Shown: positions 1 to 11,076 of the stretch, piece after piece
Position numbering within the stretch: position 1 is the first letter of the stretch
How the letters are laid out: each line of letters begins with the position of its first letter
NCBI RefSeq assembly: GCF_001028665.1
Contig: NZ_CP011505.1
Coordinates: forward strand, 1 to 64,000
DNA length: 64,000 nt
Direction of reading: 5' to 3'
DNA from: Burkholderia pyrrocinia
Lineage (GTDB): Bacteria > Pseudomonadota > Gammaproteobacteria > Burkholderiales > Burkholderiaceae
The notes under the pieces: generated by a model
What the model saw: the letters and a program-made list of their open reading frames with translations, nothing else
What the model was told of the DNA's origin: nothing
The model's database searches: none
Program-made: the position numbers and the translations under genes

Positions 1-1779
<1,779 letters not shown>

Positions 1780-2002
1780 AACAAGTCTGCCTTGTGTCGA
1801 TGATCGTTAGTGCTTCAGCACTTACGAGCATCCCACGCAGAGCGTCGAGCAGCGAAGCTGATCGATGCGGCGCGCCGGTTGAAGTACCGGTGACCTGCGT
1901 AGCAAGACGAGACAAGTTGGATTCTCGTGTGTGATACACACAACTCAAAATTACTGCTTCTTCCCGATTGGTCGTGCTGCGAAGCAACGCGACAACCCTC
2001 TT

Positions 2003-2117
2003 TGCCTGATGACCATAGCGAGTCGGTCCACCCCTTCCCATCCCGAACAGGACCGTGAAACGACTCTACGCCGATGATAGTGCGGATTCCCGTGTGAAAG
2101 TAGGTAATCGTCAGGCT
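2003..2117 (+). rRNA. rrf: 5S ribosomal RNA
   Basis: The gene begins TGCCTGATGACCATAGCG and closes with the complementary CGTCAGGC, forming helix I. It lies 223 bases after the 23S gene, in the usual 16S-23S-5S order. Around 2028 the sequence reads GGTCCACCCC where GGTCCCACCCC is expected, so one C of loop B appears to be missing. I read this as a sequencing or assembly error, since neighbouring genes show the same kind of lesion. No tRNA is seen in the 23S-5S spacer (1780-2002). Confidence 0.96.
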
Positions 2118-2131
2118 CCCTAAGCCAGGAA

Positions 2132-2156
2132 CCCCCGCCGAAAGGCGGGGGTTTTT
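2132..2156 (+). terminator. Rho-independent terminator of the rRNA operon
   Basis: A perfect 8-bp GC stem (CCCCCGCC at 2132-2139, GGCGGGGG at 2144-2151) closes a GAAA tetraloop and is followed by five T. It sits 14 bases after the 5S gene, so it ends the ribosomal operon. Confidence 0.93.
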
Positions 2157-2376
2157 GCATTGGCGCGGACAAAATGCAGGCCGGCCGGCAGCGTGCTCGA
2201 GCTGGAGTGCGAAGGCGTCATCAGGTCGACAGTCGGCCGATCAAACACCCGCCACTGATCCGCTGCAACTTCACTCGCAACGTCGGTCGCTTCGGTTCTC
2301 TCGAGCACAACGCCACGGTGCGTCATATCGCATTCTTCCCCTCACCCATCAGATCAAAAACGCACGCTTTGCGCGG

Positions 2377-2748
2377 CTACATGACCTGCGATGCATGCCC
2401 GGCGACAACGCGCCAGTCCGCACCCGATCGACGCCACAGGCGCGTATAGGCAAACGTGCCGTCGAATGCCGCGTCATCGAAACGGCCGACAAGCGTCGCC
2501 TTCGTCGTGGTCAGGATCATCTCGCCAACCGAGCATGCCCGCGTTTCGTGGAAATCGAGTCTGTCGAGGCGCAGGAGCTTCGCGCGATGCGTGGACAGAT
2601 CGTCTTCCTTCGAGATGACCTGGCCGGTCGGGACGGTGAACACCAGATCGTCGTCCAGCAACGCATCGAGCGCGTCGACATCGTTGGCCAGCATCGCAGC
2701 CCGAAGCGCGGTTTCGTAGGGTTCGATGACTGTACGGATTGCATCCAT
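2377..2748 (-). CDS. SnoaL/NTF2-like (DUF4440-type) protein
   Basis: A 123-residue protein with the cone-shaped NTF2-like pattern: an N-terminal helix (AIRTVIEPYETALRAAMLANDVDALDALLDDDLVFTVP begins at the start), then strands ending in LWRRSGADWRVVAGHASQV. The order 'acidic helix, LLDDDLVFTVPTG, ... YTRLWRR.G.DWRVVAGH' is typical of DUF4440/SnoaL-like proteins. These may bind or turn over small hydrophobic ligands, but no specific function can be read here. An upstream in-frame ATG would add 22 residues; the chosen start has a GCGAGG ribosome site about 8 bases before it. It stands alone, with no operon partner. Confidence 0.75.
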   Translation of the reverse strand: MDAIRTVIEPYETALRAAMLANDVDALDALLDDDLVFTVPTGQVISKEDDLSTHRAKLLRLDRLDFHETRACSVGEMILTTTKATLVGRFDDAAFDGTFAYTRLWRRSGADWRVVAGHASQVM

Positions 2749-2850
2749 ATCGGGACCTCGCATCATCTTTGAAGATTTATGGTTTCGCTCATCGGTTGTG
2801 ACCTGTTGCAGCACGCAACGTGTTCCGAATACAGCGGCGACGGAAAGAGC

Positions 2851-3449
2851 CTACCGCGCGTTCGACAGCGATTGACGCCGGGCCAGCATCACCAGGCAGA
2901 TGCCGACCGACGCGATGATGTTGACGGCCGGATAAACGCGACCGCGACACTCCACGTGCTCAGCGCCAGCAACGCCAGCGCGTACTTGAGCACGCACAGC
3001 GCGAAATAGGCGAAGCTCTCGCTCCACGGATCGCGGATCGTCTTGCGGACGGTCGGGCCGAGGCCGGCAAGCTCGATCAGCGTGACCAGGCAGATCGAGA
3101 CTGTCGGATCGTCGGTCAGCATCCACAGTGGAATGGCTGAAAGGGCCGCGCACAGGAAAAACCAGTCGATGGCTGTCCAGCCGCGTTCGCCGCGAAAAAT
3201 GCTGGCTACCAGCGTCAGGAAGCACGTGACGGCAATCGCCGCCGTGCACCACGCGGACGGCCCCGCACCCGCAACGAACTGGCCGGCGGCCGCAATCGCC
3301 GTGACGACCGACCACACGAGCCACGTGAACAGATGCGGACGAACGGTGCGCCGGTAGATCGCGAGCGCGTACGGAATCGCTGCCAGCAAAGACACGGCGG
3401 TTCCGATCACGCCAAAGAACGAAGCGGCACCCTGATCGACACTCACCAT
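2851..3449 (-). CDS. Small multi-spanning membrane protein (frameshifted near its C-terminus)
   Basis: The main frame from ATG 3449 reads to 2889 and encodes about six hydrophobic segments, among them FFGVIGTAVSLLAAIPYALA and LFTWLVWSVVTAIAAAGQF. The family is not recognised with confidence; the short repeated hairpins and the conserved W and P residues vaguely recall PQ-loop or SemiSWEET-like proteins. Near 2930-2937 the frame changes from a nonsense tail (FIRPSTSSRRSASAW) to YPAVNIIASVGICLVML, a convincing last membrane helix ending at 2851. One base is therefore probably missing there, so I give the restored extent. It lies between two unrelated minus-strand genes. Confidence 0.6.
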
Positions 3450-3683
3450 CGACGCAACCTTGTTCGTTCAGGCCGACCAGTATGTGGTCGGAAGGGCCGA
3501 GGCGCAACGTCGCGCTGGTCAGCGTTGCGGAGAGCCGCGTGGCGCATCGCACCGGAATGTCGATGCCGGTGACCGATGCAATCAAACGCAGACAAACATC
3601 GGTAACGGATAGCAGCCGGAGTGTCGAATCGTATCAGCGTCGTGCGACGGGATCCCCGTATCCGCTGCGTACGACCCGGATCA

Positions 3684-4690
3684 TCAGCGCGCGATCCAAG
3701 ATTCCGGATTCGCCGCATGCACGTCGCGCCGGAACGCGCCAGGGCTCGTGCCCGTCCATTTCCGGAACGCGCGATGAAACGCGCTCGGCTCGGTGAAGCC
3801 GAGCTCGGCCGCGATCTCCGCGACGCTGAGCGCGTGCCCGCAGCAGCGACTGGGCCAGTGCGCCGCGCAGTTCGTCCTTGATCGCCGCGAAGCTTTGCCC
3901 TTCGCTGCGCAGACGCCGCCGCAGCGTCGCGGGCGTCGTGCCGAGGCGCACAGCCAGCGAATCGAAGTCGGGCCACTCGGCGGCCGGCAGCGCCTTCAGG
4001 TGCGCGCGCGTCTTCGCGACCGCCTGTCGTGCCGGTAGCGGACCAGCAGTTGCCGGGCGCGCCGCGCAGAAAGGTCTTCAGCGCCTGCGCGGAGCGGATC
4101 GTCGGCAGCGCGAGGTACGCGGCGTTGAATGCGAGCCGGCTGTCGGGCGGTCGAAATGCACGGGCACGCCGAAGAACTGGTGATAGTCGCTGCGCTGGTC
4201 GGGGCTCGGGCACGCGAAATCGATGCGCTGCAGCGGGATGCGCCTGCCGGTCAGCCAGCACGCGACGCCGAGCAGGATCAGCCAGAACGTCCGGTACGCG
4301 AATGCCGGATACGGCGCGCCCGACTGCGTCAGCACGATCTGCGCCTGCCCGTCGGCCACGACGAGCTCGCCGTGCGGCTCGTCGAGCACCACGCGCAGGA
4401 ACTGCAGTGCCCGCCGCAGCGCCTTGTCGAGCGTGCCGGCGTGCAGTACCGCATGGCACAGCAGCGTGAAGCTGCCTTGCCGCATCGGGCGTGCGGCGAG
4501 CCCGAAGAATTCGTCGTCGATCGTGCCGGCGATCGCGAGCCACAGGCGGCCGTACTGTTGCGGCGTGACGGTCGCGCACGGCGGCCGGCAGGCCGGCGGC
4601 GCGCAGCACGGGCTCCGTCGCGATGCGCTGCCGGCGCAGGCACGCGAGCGCGTCGTCGACGAAATCCGGCGAAATCATCTGCGGCCCCAT
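3684..4690 (-). pseudogene. AraC-family regulator with arabinose-binding-type N-domain, frameshifted
   Basis: Pieces in different frames assemble into one AraC-type transcription factor of about 335 residues. The N-terminus (MISPDFVDDALACLRRQ), a central region with LDKALRRALQFLRVVLDEPHG and YHQFFGVPVHFDRP, and a C-terminal double helix-turn-helix (LGTTPATLRRRLRSEGQSF ... LGFTEPSAFHRAFRKWTGTSP, then GAFRRD) are all visible. The middle matches the PF12625 ligand domain of OruR/ArgR-like regulators. At least four frame changes are needed (about 4590, 4490, 4140 and 3830). It is divergent from the acyl-CoA synthetase set starting at 4835 and is probably its activator. The many indels are more likely sequence errors than real decay. 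Confidence 0.75.
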
Positions 4691-4834
4691 TTTCCTGCGT
4701 CCTCCCGACATGGCAAAAGCGATCACGATTCTAGATTCTGTTTGTCATTGATTGCAATGTGCCGGCTGTCTACTATCGATGTATCCCCCGTCGCGCCCAG
4801 GCTCGCCGGCGGTCATAACGAACAGGAGACACGC

Positions 4835-6508
4835 ATGCCTGATGGAGCAACCGCCCGGGCGGTGCCGGCCTACGCCGACGCCGTGGCCCGGTTCAGTATC
4901 GAGACCGCCGCCGCGCATCTGCACGCGACCTGGAGCGTGGCCTGAACGCGTGCGTCGAATGTTGCGACCGGCACGCATCGGCGGACGCGATCGCGCTCGA
5001 CTGGATCGACGCCGGCGGGCAGCACCACCGTTTCACGTTCGCGCAGATGCAGGCGCTGTCGGCACGCGTGGCGAACCTGCTGGTCGCGCAGGGCGTAAAG
5101 CCGGGCGACGTGGTGGCCGCTTGTTGCCGCGCACGCCCGAGCTCGTCGCGACGATCCTCGGCACGTGGCGCGCGGGCGCCGTCTATCAGCCGCTGTTTAC
5201 CGCGTTCGGCCCGAAGGCGATCGAACACCGTCTGCGGATGAGCGATGCGCGCCTGGTCGTGACCAATGTCGCGAATCGCGCGAAGCTCGACGAGATCGCC
5301 GGTTGCCCGCCGGTCGCGACGGTGCGCGAGCCGGGCGACGCGCTGCCGGAACGCGACATCGATTTCCGCGCGGCGCTCGACGCACGGCCGGACACGTTTC
5401 GAACCGGTGCTGCGCAAGGGCACGGACCTGTTCATGATGAATGTCGACGTCCGCACGACGGGCCTGCCGAAGGGCGTGCCGGTGCCGCTGCGCGCGCTGC
5501 TCGCGTTCGGCGCGTACATGCGCGACGCGGTCGACCTGCGCGAAGGCGACCGGTTCTGGGAATATCGCCGATCCGGGCTGGGCGTACGGGCTCTATTACG
5601 CGATCACGGGCCCGCTGCTGCTCGGCCACCGCGACGACGCTCTACGAGGGCGGCTTCACGGTCGACAGCACGTACGACGTGATCGAACGGCTCGGCATCA
5701 CGAGCCTCGCCGGCTCGCCGACCGCGTACCGGATGCTGATGGCGGCCGGTACGGAAGCGGCGGCGCGCGCGAAGGGCAAGCTGCGCGTCGTCAGCAGCGC
5801 GGGCGAGCCGCTGAATCCGGAAGTCGTGCGCTGGTTCGACGCGGCGCTCGATGCACCGATCTACGATCACTACGGCCAGACCGAACTCGGGATGGTCGTG
5901 AACAATCATCACGGCCTCGCACACGTTGTGCACGCCGGGTTCGGCCGGCTTCGCGATGCCCGGCTATCGCGTCGCGGTGCTCGACGAAGCGAGCCGCGAG
6001 CTCGGCCCCGGCGAGCCCGGCAATCTCGCGATCGACATCGCGCGCTCGCCGCTGCTGTGGTTCCACGGCTACTGGCAGCAAGGACACGCCGGCGATCGCG
6101 GGCGGCTACTACCGGACCGGCGACAACGTCGAACTGGAGCCGGACGGCACCGTGAGCTTCATCGGCCGCGCGGACGACGTGATCACGTCGTCCGGCTACC
6201 GGATCGGCCCGTTCGACGTGGAAAGCGCGCTGATCGAGCATCCGGCAGTCAGCGAAGCCGCGGTGATCGGTGTGGCCCGATCCGGAGCGCACGGAGATCG
6301 TGAAGGCGTTCGTCGTACTGTCGAAGGGCTTCGACGGCACGCCGGCGCTGGCCGACGAACTGAGCCTGGCACGTGAAGCGGCGGCTGTCCGCCCATGCCT
6401 ATCCTCGCGCGATCGACTTCGGTCGACGCGCTGCCGAAAACCCCGAGCGGCAAGATCCAGCGCTTCGTGTTGCGCAAGATGGAAGCCGAGAAGGCCGCTC
6501 AACCCTGA
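4835..6508 (+). pseudogene. AMP-forming acyl-CoA synthetase, multiply frameshifted
   Basis: Segments in three frames join into a class I adenylate-forming enzyme of about 555 residues that activates a carboxylic acid to its acyl-CoA. Visible blocks in order are [54 protein letters not shown] (P-loop), [24 protein letters not shown] (A5), [14 protein letters not shown] (A7/A8 hinge), [19 protein letters not shown] and the C-terminal LPKTPSGKIQRF containing the catalytic lysine. The order and motifs resemble acetyl-/propionyl-CoA-synthetase-like enzymes for short or medium chains. About nine one-base shifts occur (for example near 4944, 5125, 5400, 5565, 5630, 5935, 6085, 6272 and 6375), yet every catalytic motif is intact. 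It has a good AGGAG site before ATG 4835 and heads a ligase-dehydrogenase-thiolase set. Confidence 0.8.
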
Positions 6509-6521
6509 ATACGGACTGCGA

Positions 6522-7292
6522 ATGAATATCAAGGATCGCGTTTTTCTGATTACGGGCGCCGGTTCGGGCCTGGGCGCCGCGGTGGCGCGCATGGTCGTCG
6601 CGGAAGGCGGCAAGGCCGTGCTGCTGGACGTCAATGACGATGCCGGCGCGAGCCTCGCGCACGAACTCGGCGCGGCCGCGCGCTTCGTGAAGACCGACGT
6701 GACGAGCGAAGCCGACGGCAGGCGGCCGTGGCCGCCGCGCGCGACGCGTTTCGGCCGCATCGACGCGCTCGTCAACTGCGCGGGCGTCGCGCCGGGCGAG
6801 AAGGTCGTCGGCCGCGACGGTCCGCACTCGCTCGACCGCTTTGGCACGTGCCGTGTCGATCAATCTCGTCGGCACGTTCAACATGATCCGGCTGGCTGCC
6901 GAAGCAATGTCGAAGCAGGATGCCGACGCGGAAGGCGAGCGCGGCGTGATCGTCAATACCGCGTCGGTCGCGGCGTTCGACGGGCAGATCGGGCAGGCCG
7001 CGTATGCGGCGTCGAAGAGCGGCGTGGTAGGCATGACGCTGCCGATCGCGCGCGAACTCGCGCGGTTCGGCATTCGTGTCGTGACGATCGCGCCCCGGCA
7101 TCTTCGCGACGCCGATGATGGCCGGCATGCCGCAGGACGTACAGGACGCCGCTCGGCAAGAGCGTGCCGTTCCCGCCGCGGCTCGGCCGCCCGGAAGAAT
7201 TTGCGGCGCTGGTGCGCCACATCGCCGAGAACACGATGCTGAACGGCGAAGTCATCCGTCTCGATGGCGCGTTGCGCATGGCACCGCGCTGA
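6522..7292 (+). pseudogene. Short-chain dehydrogenase, 3-hydroxyacyl-CoA dehydrogenase type (HSD10-like), frameshifted
   Basis: A protein of about 256 residues begins MNIKDRVFLITGAGSGLGAA, whose TGxxxGLG motif binds NAD(P). The [10 protein letters not shown] block, the catalytic serine in [14 protein letters not shown], the YAASKSGV active-site pair (Tyr/Lys) and the C-terminal block [17 protein letters not shown] follow. This pattern fits the HSD17B10-like 3-hydroxy(-2-methyl)acyl-CoA dehydrogenases used in branched short-chain acyl-CoA oxidation. Frame changes lie near 6720, 6840, 7098 and 7160. It starts 13 bases after the ligase gene and precedes the thiolase by 18, so the three form one operon. 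The shifts are probably sequence errors because all catalytic motifs survive. Confidence 0.78.
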
Positions 7293-7310
7293 CACTGGAG
7301 GAAGCGAATC

Positions 7311-8502
7311 ATGACGACTCAGGATCCGATCGTAATCGTTGGCACGGCGCGCACGCCGATGGGTGGTTTTCAGGGCGACCTGGCTGCGGCCAGTGCGAGC
7401 GAGCTCGGCGCGGTAGCGATTCGCGCGGCGCTCGAGCGCGCGAACGTGCCGGCCGAGCGCATCGATGAAATCGTGTTCGGCTGCGTGCTGCCGGCCGGGC
7501 AGGGCCAGGCGCCGGCGCGGCAGGCCCGCGCTGAAGGCAGGACTGCCGCTTTCGGCAGGCGCGACCACGGTCAACAAGATGTGCGGCTCCGGGATGAAGG
7601 CGGCGATGTTCGCGCACGACCTGCTGCTGGCGGGTTCGGCGGGCGTGGCCGTCGCGGGCGGGATGGAAAGCATGACGAATGCGCCGTACCTGCTGCCGAA
7701 AGCGCGCGCGGGGATGCGGATGGGCCACGGCCAGGTGCTCGATCACATGTTCCTCGACGGGCTCGAGGACGCGTATGAAAAGGGTCGCCTGATGGGCACG
7801 TTCGCGGAGGATTGCGCGCAGGCCTACCAGTTCACGCGCGAGGCGCAGGATGCGTTTGCGATCGCGTCGCTGACGCGCGCGCAACGCGCGATCGCCGAAG
7901 GGCATTTCGTATCGGAGATCGCGCCGGTGACCGTGAAGGCCGGCAAGACCGAAACGGTCGTGTCGATCGACGAGCAGCCGGGCAAGGCGAAGCTCGACAA
8001 GATCCCGACGCTGAAGCCGGCGTTCCGCGATGGCGGCACGGTGACGGCCGCAAACGCGTCGTCGATCTCGGACGGTGCGGCGGCGCTCGTGATGATGCGC
8101 CGCTCGGAAGCGGAACGCCTGGGCCTCACGCCGAAGGCCGTGATCGTCGGGCATTCGACTTACGCGGACAAGCCGGGCCTGTTCGCGACCGCGCCGATCG
8201 GCGCGCTGCGCAAGCTGTCGGAGAAAACCGGCTGGAACCTGCGCGACGTCGACCTGTTCGAGATCAACGAAGCGTTCGCGGTGGTGCCGATGGCTGCGAT
8301 GCGCGATCTCGACCTGCCGCACGAGAAGGTCAACGTGCATGGCGGCGCGTGCGCGCTCGGGCATCCGATCGGCGCATCGGGTGCGCGCGTGATGGTGACG
8401 CTGCTGGCCGCGCTCGAAACGTATGGCCTGAAACGCGGCATCGCGTCGTTGTGCATCGGCGGCGGCGAGGCGACGGCCATCGCGATCGAGCGCATCGCGT
8501 AA
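7311..8502 (+). CDS. Acetyl-CoA C-acyltransferase (thiolase), one frameshift
   Basis: A thiolase of about 396 residues cleaves 3-ketoacyl-CoA or condenses acetyl-CoA. It shows the nucleophile motif NKMCGSGMKAA, the NEAFAVVP loop, the HGGACALGHPIGASGAR block with the catalytic histidine, and the C-terminal CIGGGEATA with the second catalytic cysteine. The start has a GGAGGAAGC site and reads MTTQDPIVIVGTARTPMGGF. Near 7526 the sequence has GGCCCGCGCTG where GGCCGCGCTG restores the frame, so there is one extra C. It is the last gene of the ligase/SDR/thiolase operon, which is consistent with a beta-oxidation-like route for a short or branched acid. Confidence 0.9.
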
Positions 8503-8540
8503 CGCGAAAACGCGCATCGCACAGCACGCACGCTGCGACG

Positions 8541-8589
8541 CGGGCGACGGGTATCGCGCAGACAACCTCTGCGCATTACCCGTCGCCCG
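8541..8589. terminator. Long hairpin between convergent genes (bidirectional terminator)
   Basis: Perfect 13-bp outer arms (8541-8553 with 8577-8589) enclose a second perfect 7-bp stem (GCGCAGA and TCTGCGC) with a CAACC loop. It lies between the convergent thiolase and rutR-type genes and can serve both strands. The T-tract is weak on the plus side (GTTCTTG). Confidence 0.7.
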
Positions 8590-8618
8590 TTCTTGATTCG
8601 GCGGATTGCGCGGTTGCG

Positions 8619-9311
8619 CTACGGCTTCGTTTTCGGCGAGACCGCGCCGCACGCGCGAATCACGAGCTGCACGACCTGCTCGGTCTTCTCGTCGAACGCC
8701 TTCCGCGTGAACGTGCGCTTGCCGCTCAGTGCGCGGATCTGCGCATCGAAATCCGCATAGTGCTGCGTGGTCGCCCAGATCAGGTACATCAGCGCATGCG
8801 CGTCGATCGGCGCGAGCAGCCCGCGCGCGATCCAGCCGTCGATCACCTTCACGCGCGTGTCGAACCACGGCTTCACGCGTTGCGACAGGATGTCCGGCAT
8901 GTGCTCCGCGCCGTGGATGATCTCGTTGGCCCAGACCTTCGAGCCGAGCGGGCGCCGCCGCGACAGATCCATCTTCGCGCGCACGTAGCCGCCGATCGCT
9001 TCCACCGGATCGTCACCGGCCTCGAACGTGCCGGCCGCGCGATGCCAGTCCTCGAACAGGTCGTCGAGCACGCGACGGTACAGCGCGAGCTTCGTCGGGA
9101 AGTAGTAATGCAGGTTCGCCTTCGGCAGGCCGGCGCGTTCCGCGATCATCGCGGTGCTCGCGCCGTCGAGCCCGCGCTCCGCGAATACGGCCTCCGCACA
9201 CGCGAGCAGATGCGCTTCGTTGGACTCGCGGATGCGTGCCTTGCGTCGCCGCAAAGGCGCGGACGTTTCGTCGCTGTCGGTCGCTTCGGCTGCCGCCTCG
9301 TCATGTCTCAT
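8619..9311 (-). CDS. rutR: TetR-family regulator of pyrimidine catabolism, RutR-type
   Basis: A 230-residue repressor. The N-terminal helix-turn-helix is at about residues 29-75 (AHLLACAEAVFAERGLDGAS ... AERAGLPKANLHYYFPTK). The C-terminal part (WANEIIHGAEHMPDILSQRV ... WARGLLAPIDAHALMYLIWATTQHYADF) is the YcdC/RutR-type ligand domain, which in E. coli RutR binds uracil. It is divergent from the pyrimidine degradation genes that begin at 9669, and a palindrome in the shared 357-bp region is its probable operator. The assignment as regulator of this locus rests on family plus neighbourhood. The start at ATG 9311 gives a longer N-tail than E. coli RutR, as is common in Burkholderia. Confidence 0.88.
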   Translation of the reverse strand: MRHDEAAAEATDSDETSAPLRRRKARIRESNEAHLLACAEAVFAERGLDGASTAMIAERAGLPKANLHYYFPTKLALYRRVLDDLFEDWHRAAGTFEAGDDPVEAIGGYVRAKMDLSRRRPLGSKVWANEIIHGAEHMPDILSQRVKPWFDTRVKVIDGWIARGLLAPIDAHALMYLIWATTQHYADFDAQIRALSGKRTFTRKAFDEKTEQVVQLVIRACGAVSPKTKP

Positions 9312-9488
9312 CGTTACCCTCGCGCGGCGGGCATGCCGCGTTGGGCTTCATTCTAGCCGCTGATCCGCGTCGAACGCACGCGTACGGAAACCGCGCATCC
9401 GCAGCGATGCTGCGTTGCGATGGCACGTTTCTCGCTCTATCGATCTGGGAAAGAAAGACATTGCTTTGGTCATTTTGATCGTCTAAAA

Positions 9489-9506
9489 CCTGTCCAATCG
9501 GACAGG
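9489..9506. promoter_or_regulatory. Probable RutR operator
   Basis: A perfect inverted repeat CCTGTCC-AATC-GGACAGG lies between the divergent rutR-type gene (ATG 9311) and the beta-ureidopropionase gene (ATG 9669). This is where an autoregulated TetR-family repressor would bind. It differs from the E. coli RutR box, so the assignment is by position and symmetry only. Apart from this palindrome I see nothing else definite in 9312-9668. Confidence 0.6.
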
Positions 9507-9668
9507 ATTCGACGAGCGACGGAAGGCAGTTCCGGCGATTCGTCGGACGAACTTCGCGCACGACCGGGGCAGGCACCGCGCATGGGCGGGTTTGCCCCCG
9601 AATCAGGCATTGCACGCACCGGCACAGACCGGGCTGACGACATCACCGACCCCACAGGAGCGATGCGA

Positions 9669-10949
9669 ATGAACGCGGTATCGGAAGCAGTGAAGCAGCC
9701 GGTCTTCGACCCGTCGATCAAGGTTGACGGCAAGCGGTTGTGGGACAGCCTGATGGAAGTCGCGAAGATCGGCGCGACGCCGAAAGGCGGGGTGTGCCGC
9801 CTCGCGCTGACCGATCTGGACAAGGCCGGCCGCGACCTGATCGTCGGCTGGGCGAAGGCCGCCGGCTGCACGGTGACGGTCGATACGATGGGCAACGTGT
9901 TCATGCGCCGCGCGGGCCGCGTGGCCGACGCGGCGCCGGTCGTCACGGGCTCGCATGCGGATTCGCAACCGACCGGCGGCCGCTTCGACGGCATCTACGG
10001 CGTGCTCGGCGGCCTCGAGGTGATTCGCAGTCTCAACGATCACGGGATCGAGACCGAGCATCCGGTCGAGGTCGTGATCTGGACCAACGAGGAGGGTTCG
10101 CGCTTCGCGCCCGCGATGGTTGCGTCCGGTGTGTTCGCGGGTGTGTTCCCGCTCGAATACGGGCTGTCGCGCAAGGACGTCGACGGCAAGACGATCGGCG
10201 AGGAGCTGGCGCGCATCGGCTACGCGGGCGACGTGCCGTGCGGCGGGCGCAAGCTGCACGCGGCGTTCGAACTGCATATCGAGCAGGGGCCGATTCTCGA
10301 AGCGGAATGCAAGACGATCGGCGTCGTGACCGATGCACAGGGGCAGCGCTGGTACGAGATCACGTTCACCGGCCAGGAAGCGCATGCCGGGCCGACGCCG
10401 ATGCCGCGCCGCCGCGACGCGCTGCTCGGTGCATCGCGTGTGGTCGACCTCGTCAACCGGATCGGCCTCGATCATGCGCCGTTCGGCTGCGCGACGGTCG
10501 GCATGATGCAGGTCCACCCGAACTCGCGCAACGTGATTCCCGGCCGCGTGTTCTTCACCGTCGATTTCCGTCATCCGGACGACGCCGTGCTCGCGAAGAT
10601 GGATGCCGCACTGCGCGACGGCGTCGCGCGCATCGCGGCCGGCATCGGGCTCGAAACGGAACTCGAGCAGATTTTCTATTACAAGCCCGTCGCGTTCGAT
10701 CCGGCGTGCGTGGCGGCCGTGCGTGGTGCGGCCGATCGCTTCGGCTACTCGCACCGCGACATCGTGTCGGGCGCGGGGCACGACGCATGCTATCTGGCGC
10801 AGGTCGCGCCGACGTCGATGGTGTTCGTGCCGTGTGTCGACGGCATCAGCCACAACGAGATCGAGGACGCGACGCCCGCGTGGATCGAGGCCGGCGCGAA
10901 CGTGCTGCTGCACGCGATGCTGTCGCGCGCATGCGAGCCGGCTTCATGA
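9669..10949 (+). CDS. pydC: Beta-ureidopropionase / N-carbamoyl amidohydrolase (M20 family)
   Basis: A 426-residue Zn-dependent amidohydrolase of the AmaB/allantoate amidohydrolase group. In this setting it should convert N-carbamoyl-beta-alanine to beta-alanine, CO2 and ammonia, the last step of reductive uracil degradation. Metal and substrate motifs in order are GSHADSQPTGGRFDG, WTNEEGSRFAPAM, HIEQGPILE, GQEAHAGPTPMPRRRD, SGAGHDA and the C-terminal DGISHNE. ATG 9669 is chosen over ATG 9663 because the AGGAG at 9656-9660 is then 8 bases away. It is the first gene of the plus-strand pyrimidine set. Family members also act on allantoate or N-carbamoyl-amino acids; the neighbours decide for the beta-ureidopropionase role. 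Confidence 0.9.
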   Translation: MNAVSEAVKQPVFDPSIKVDGKRLWDSLMEVAKIGATPKGGVCRLALTDLDKAGRDLIVGWAKAAGCTVTVDTMGNVFMRRAGRVADAAPVVTGSHADSQPTGGRFDGIYGVLGGLEVIRSLNDHGIETEHPVEVVIWTNEEGSRFAPAMVASGVFAGVFPLEYGLSRKDVDGKTIGEELARIGYAGDVPCGGRKLHAAFELHIEQGPILEAECKTIGVVTDAQGQRWYEITFTGQEAHAGPTPMPRRRDALLGASRVVDLVNRIGLDHAPFGCATVGMMQVHPNSRNVIPGRVFFTVDFRHPDDAVLAKMDAALRDGVARIAAGIGLETELEQIFYYKPVAFDPACVAAVRGAADRFGYSHRDIVSGAGHDACYLAQVAPTSMVFVPCVDGISHNEIEDATPAWIEAGANVLLHAMLSRACEPAS

Positions 10950-11076
10950 CGAATCGACCGTAGCAGCCGGCAGGCTGCGTATCGCCTGACCGTAGCATTC
11001 CTAAGCGTGACCGCCCCGACTGTGCATTCGCAGCCGGCGGGGACGGCTTTGTCTCCACCCAGTCGAAGGAACGCGT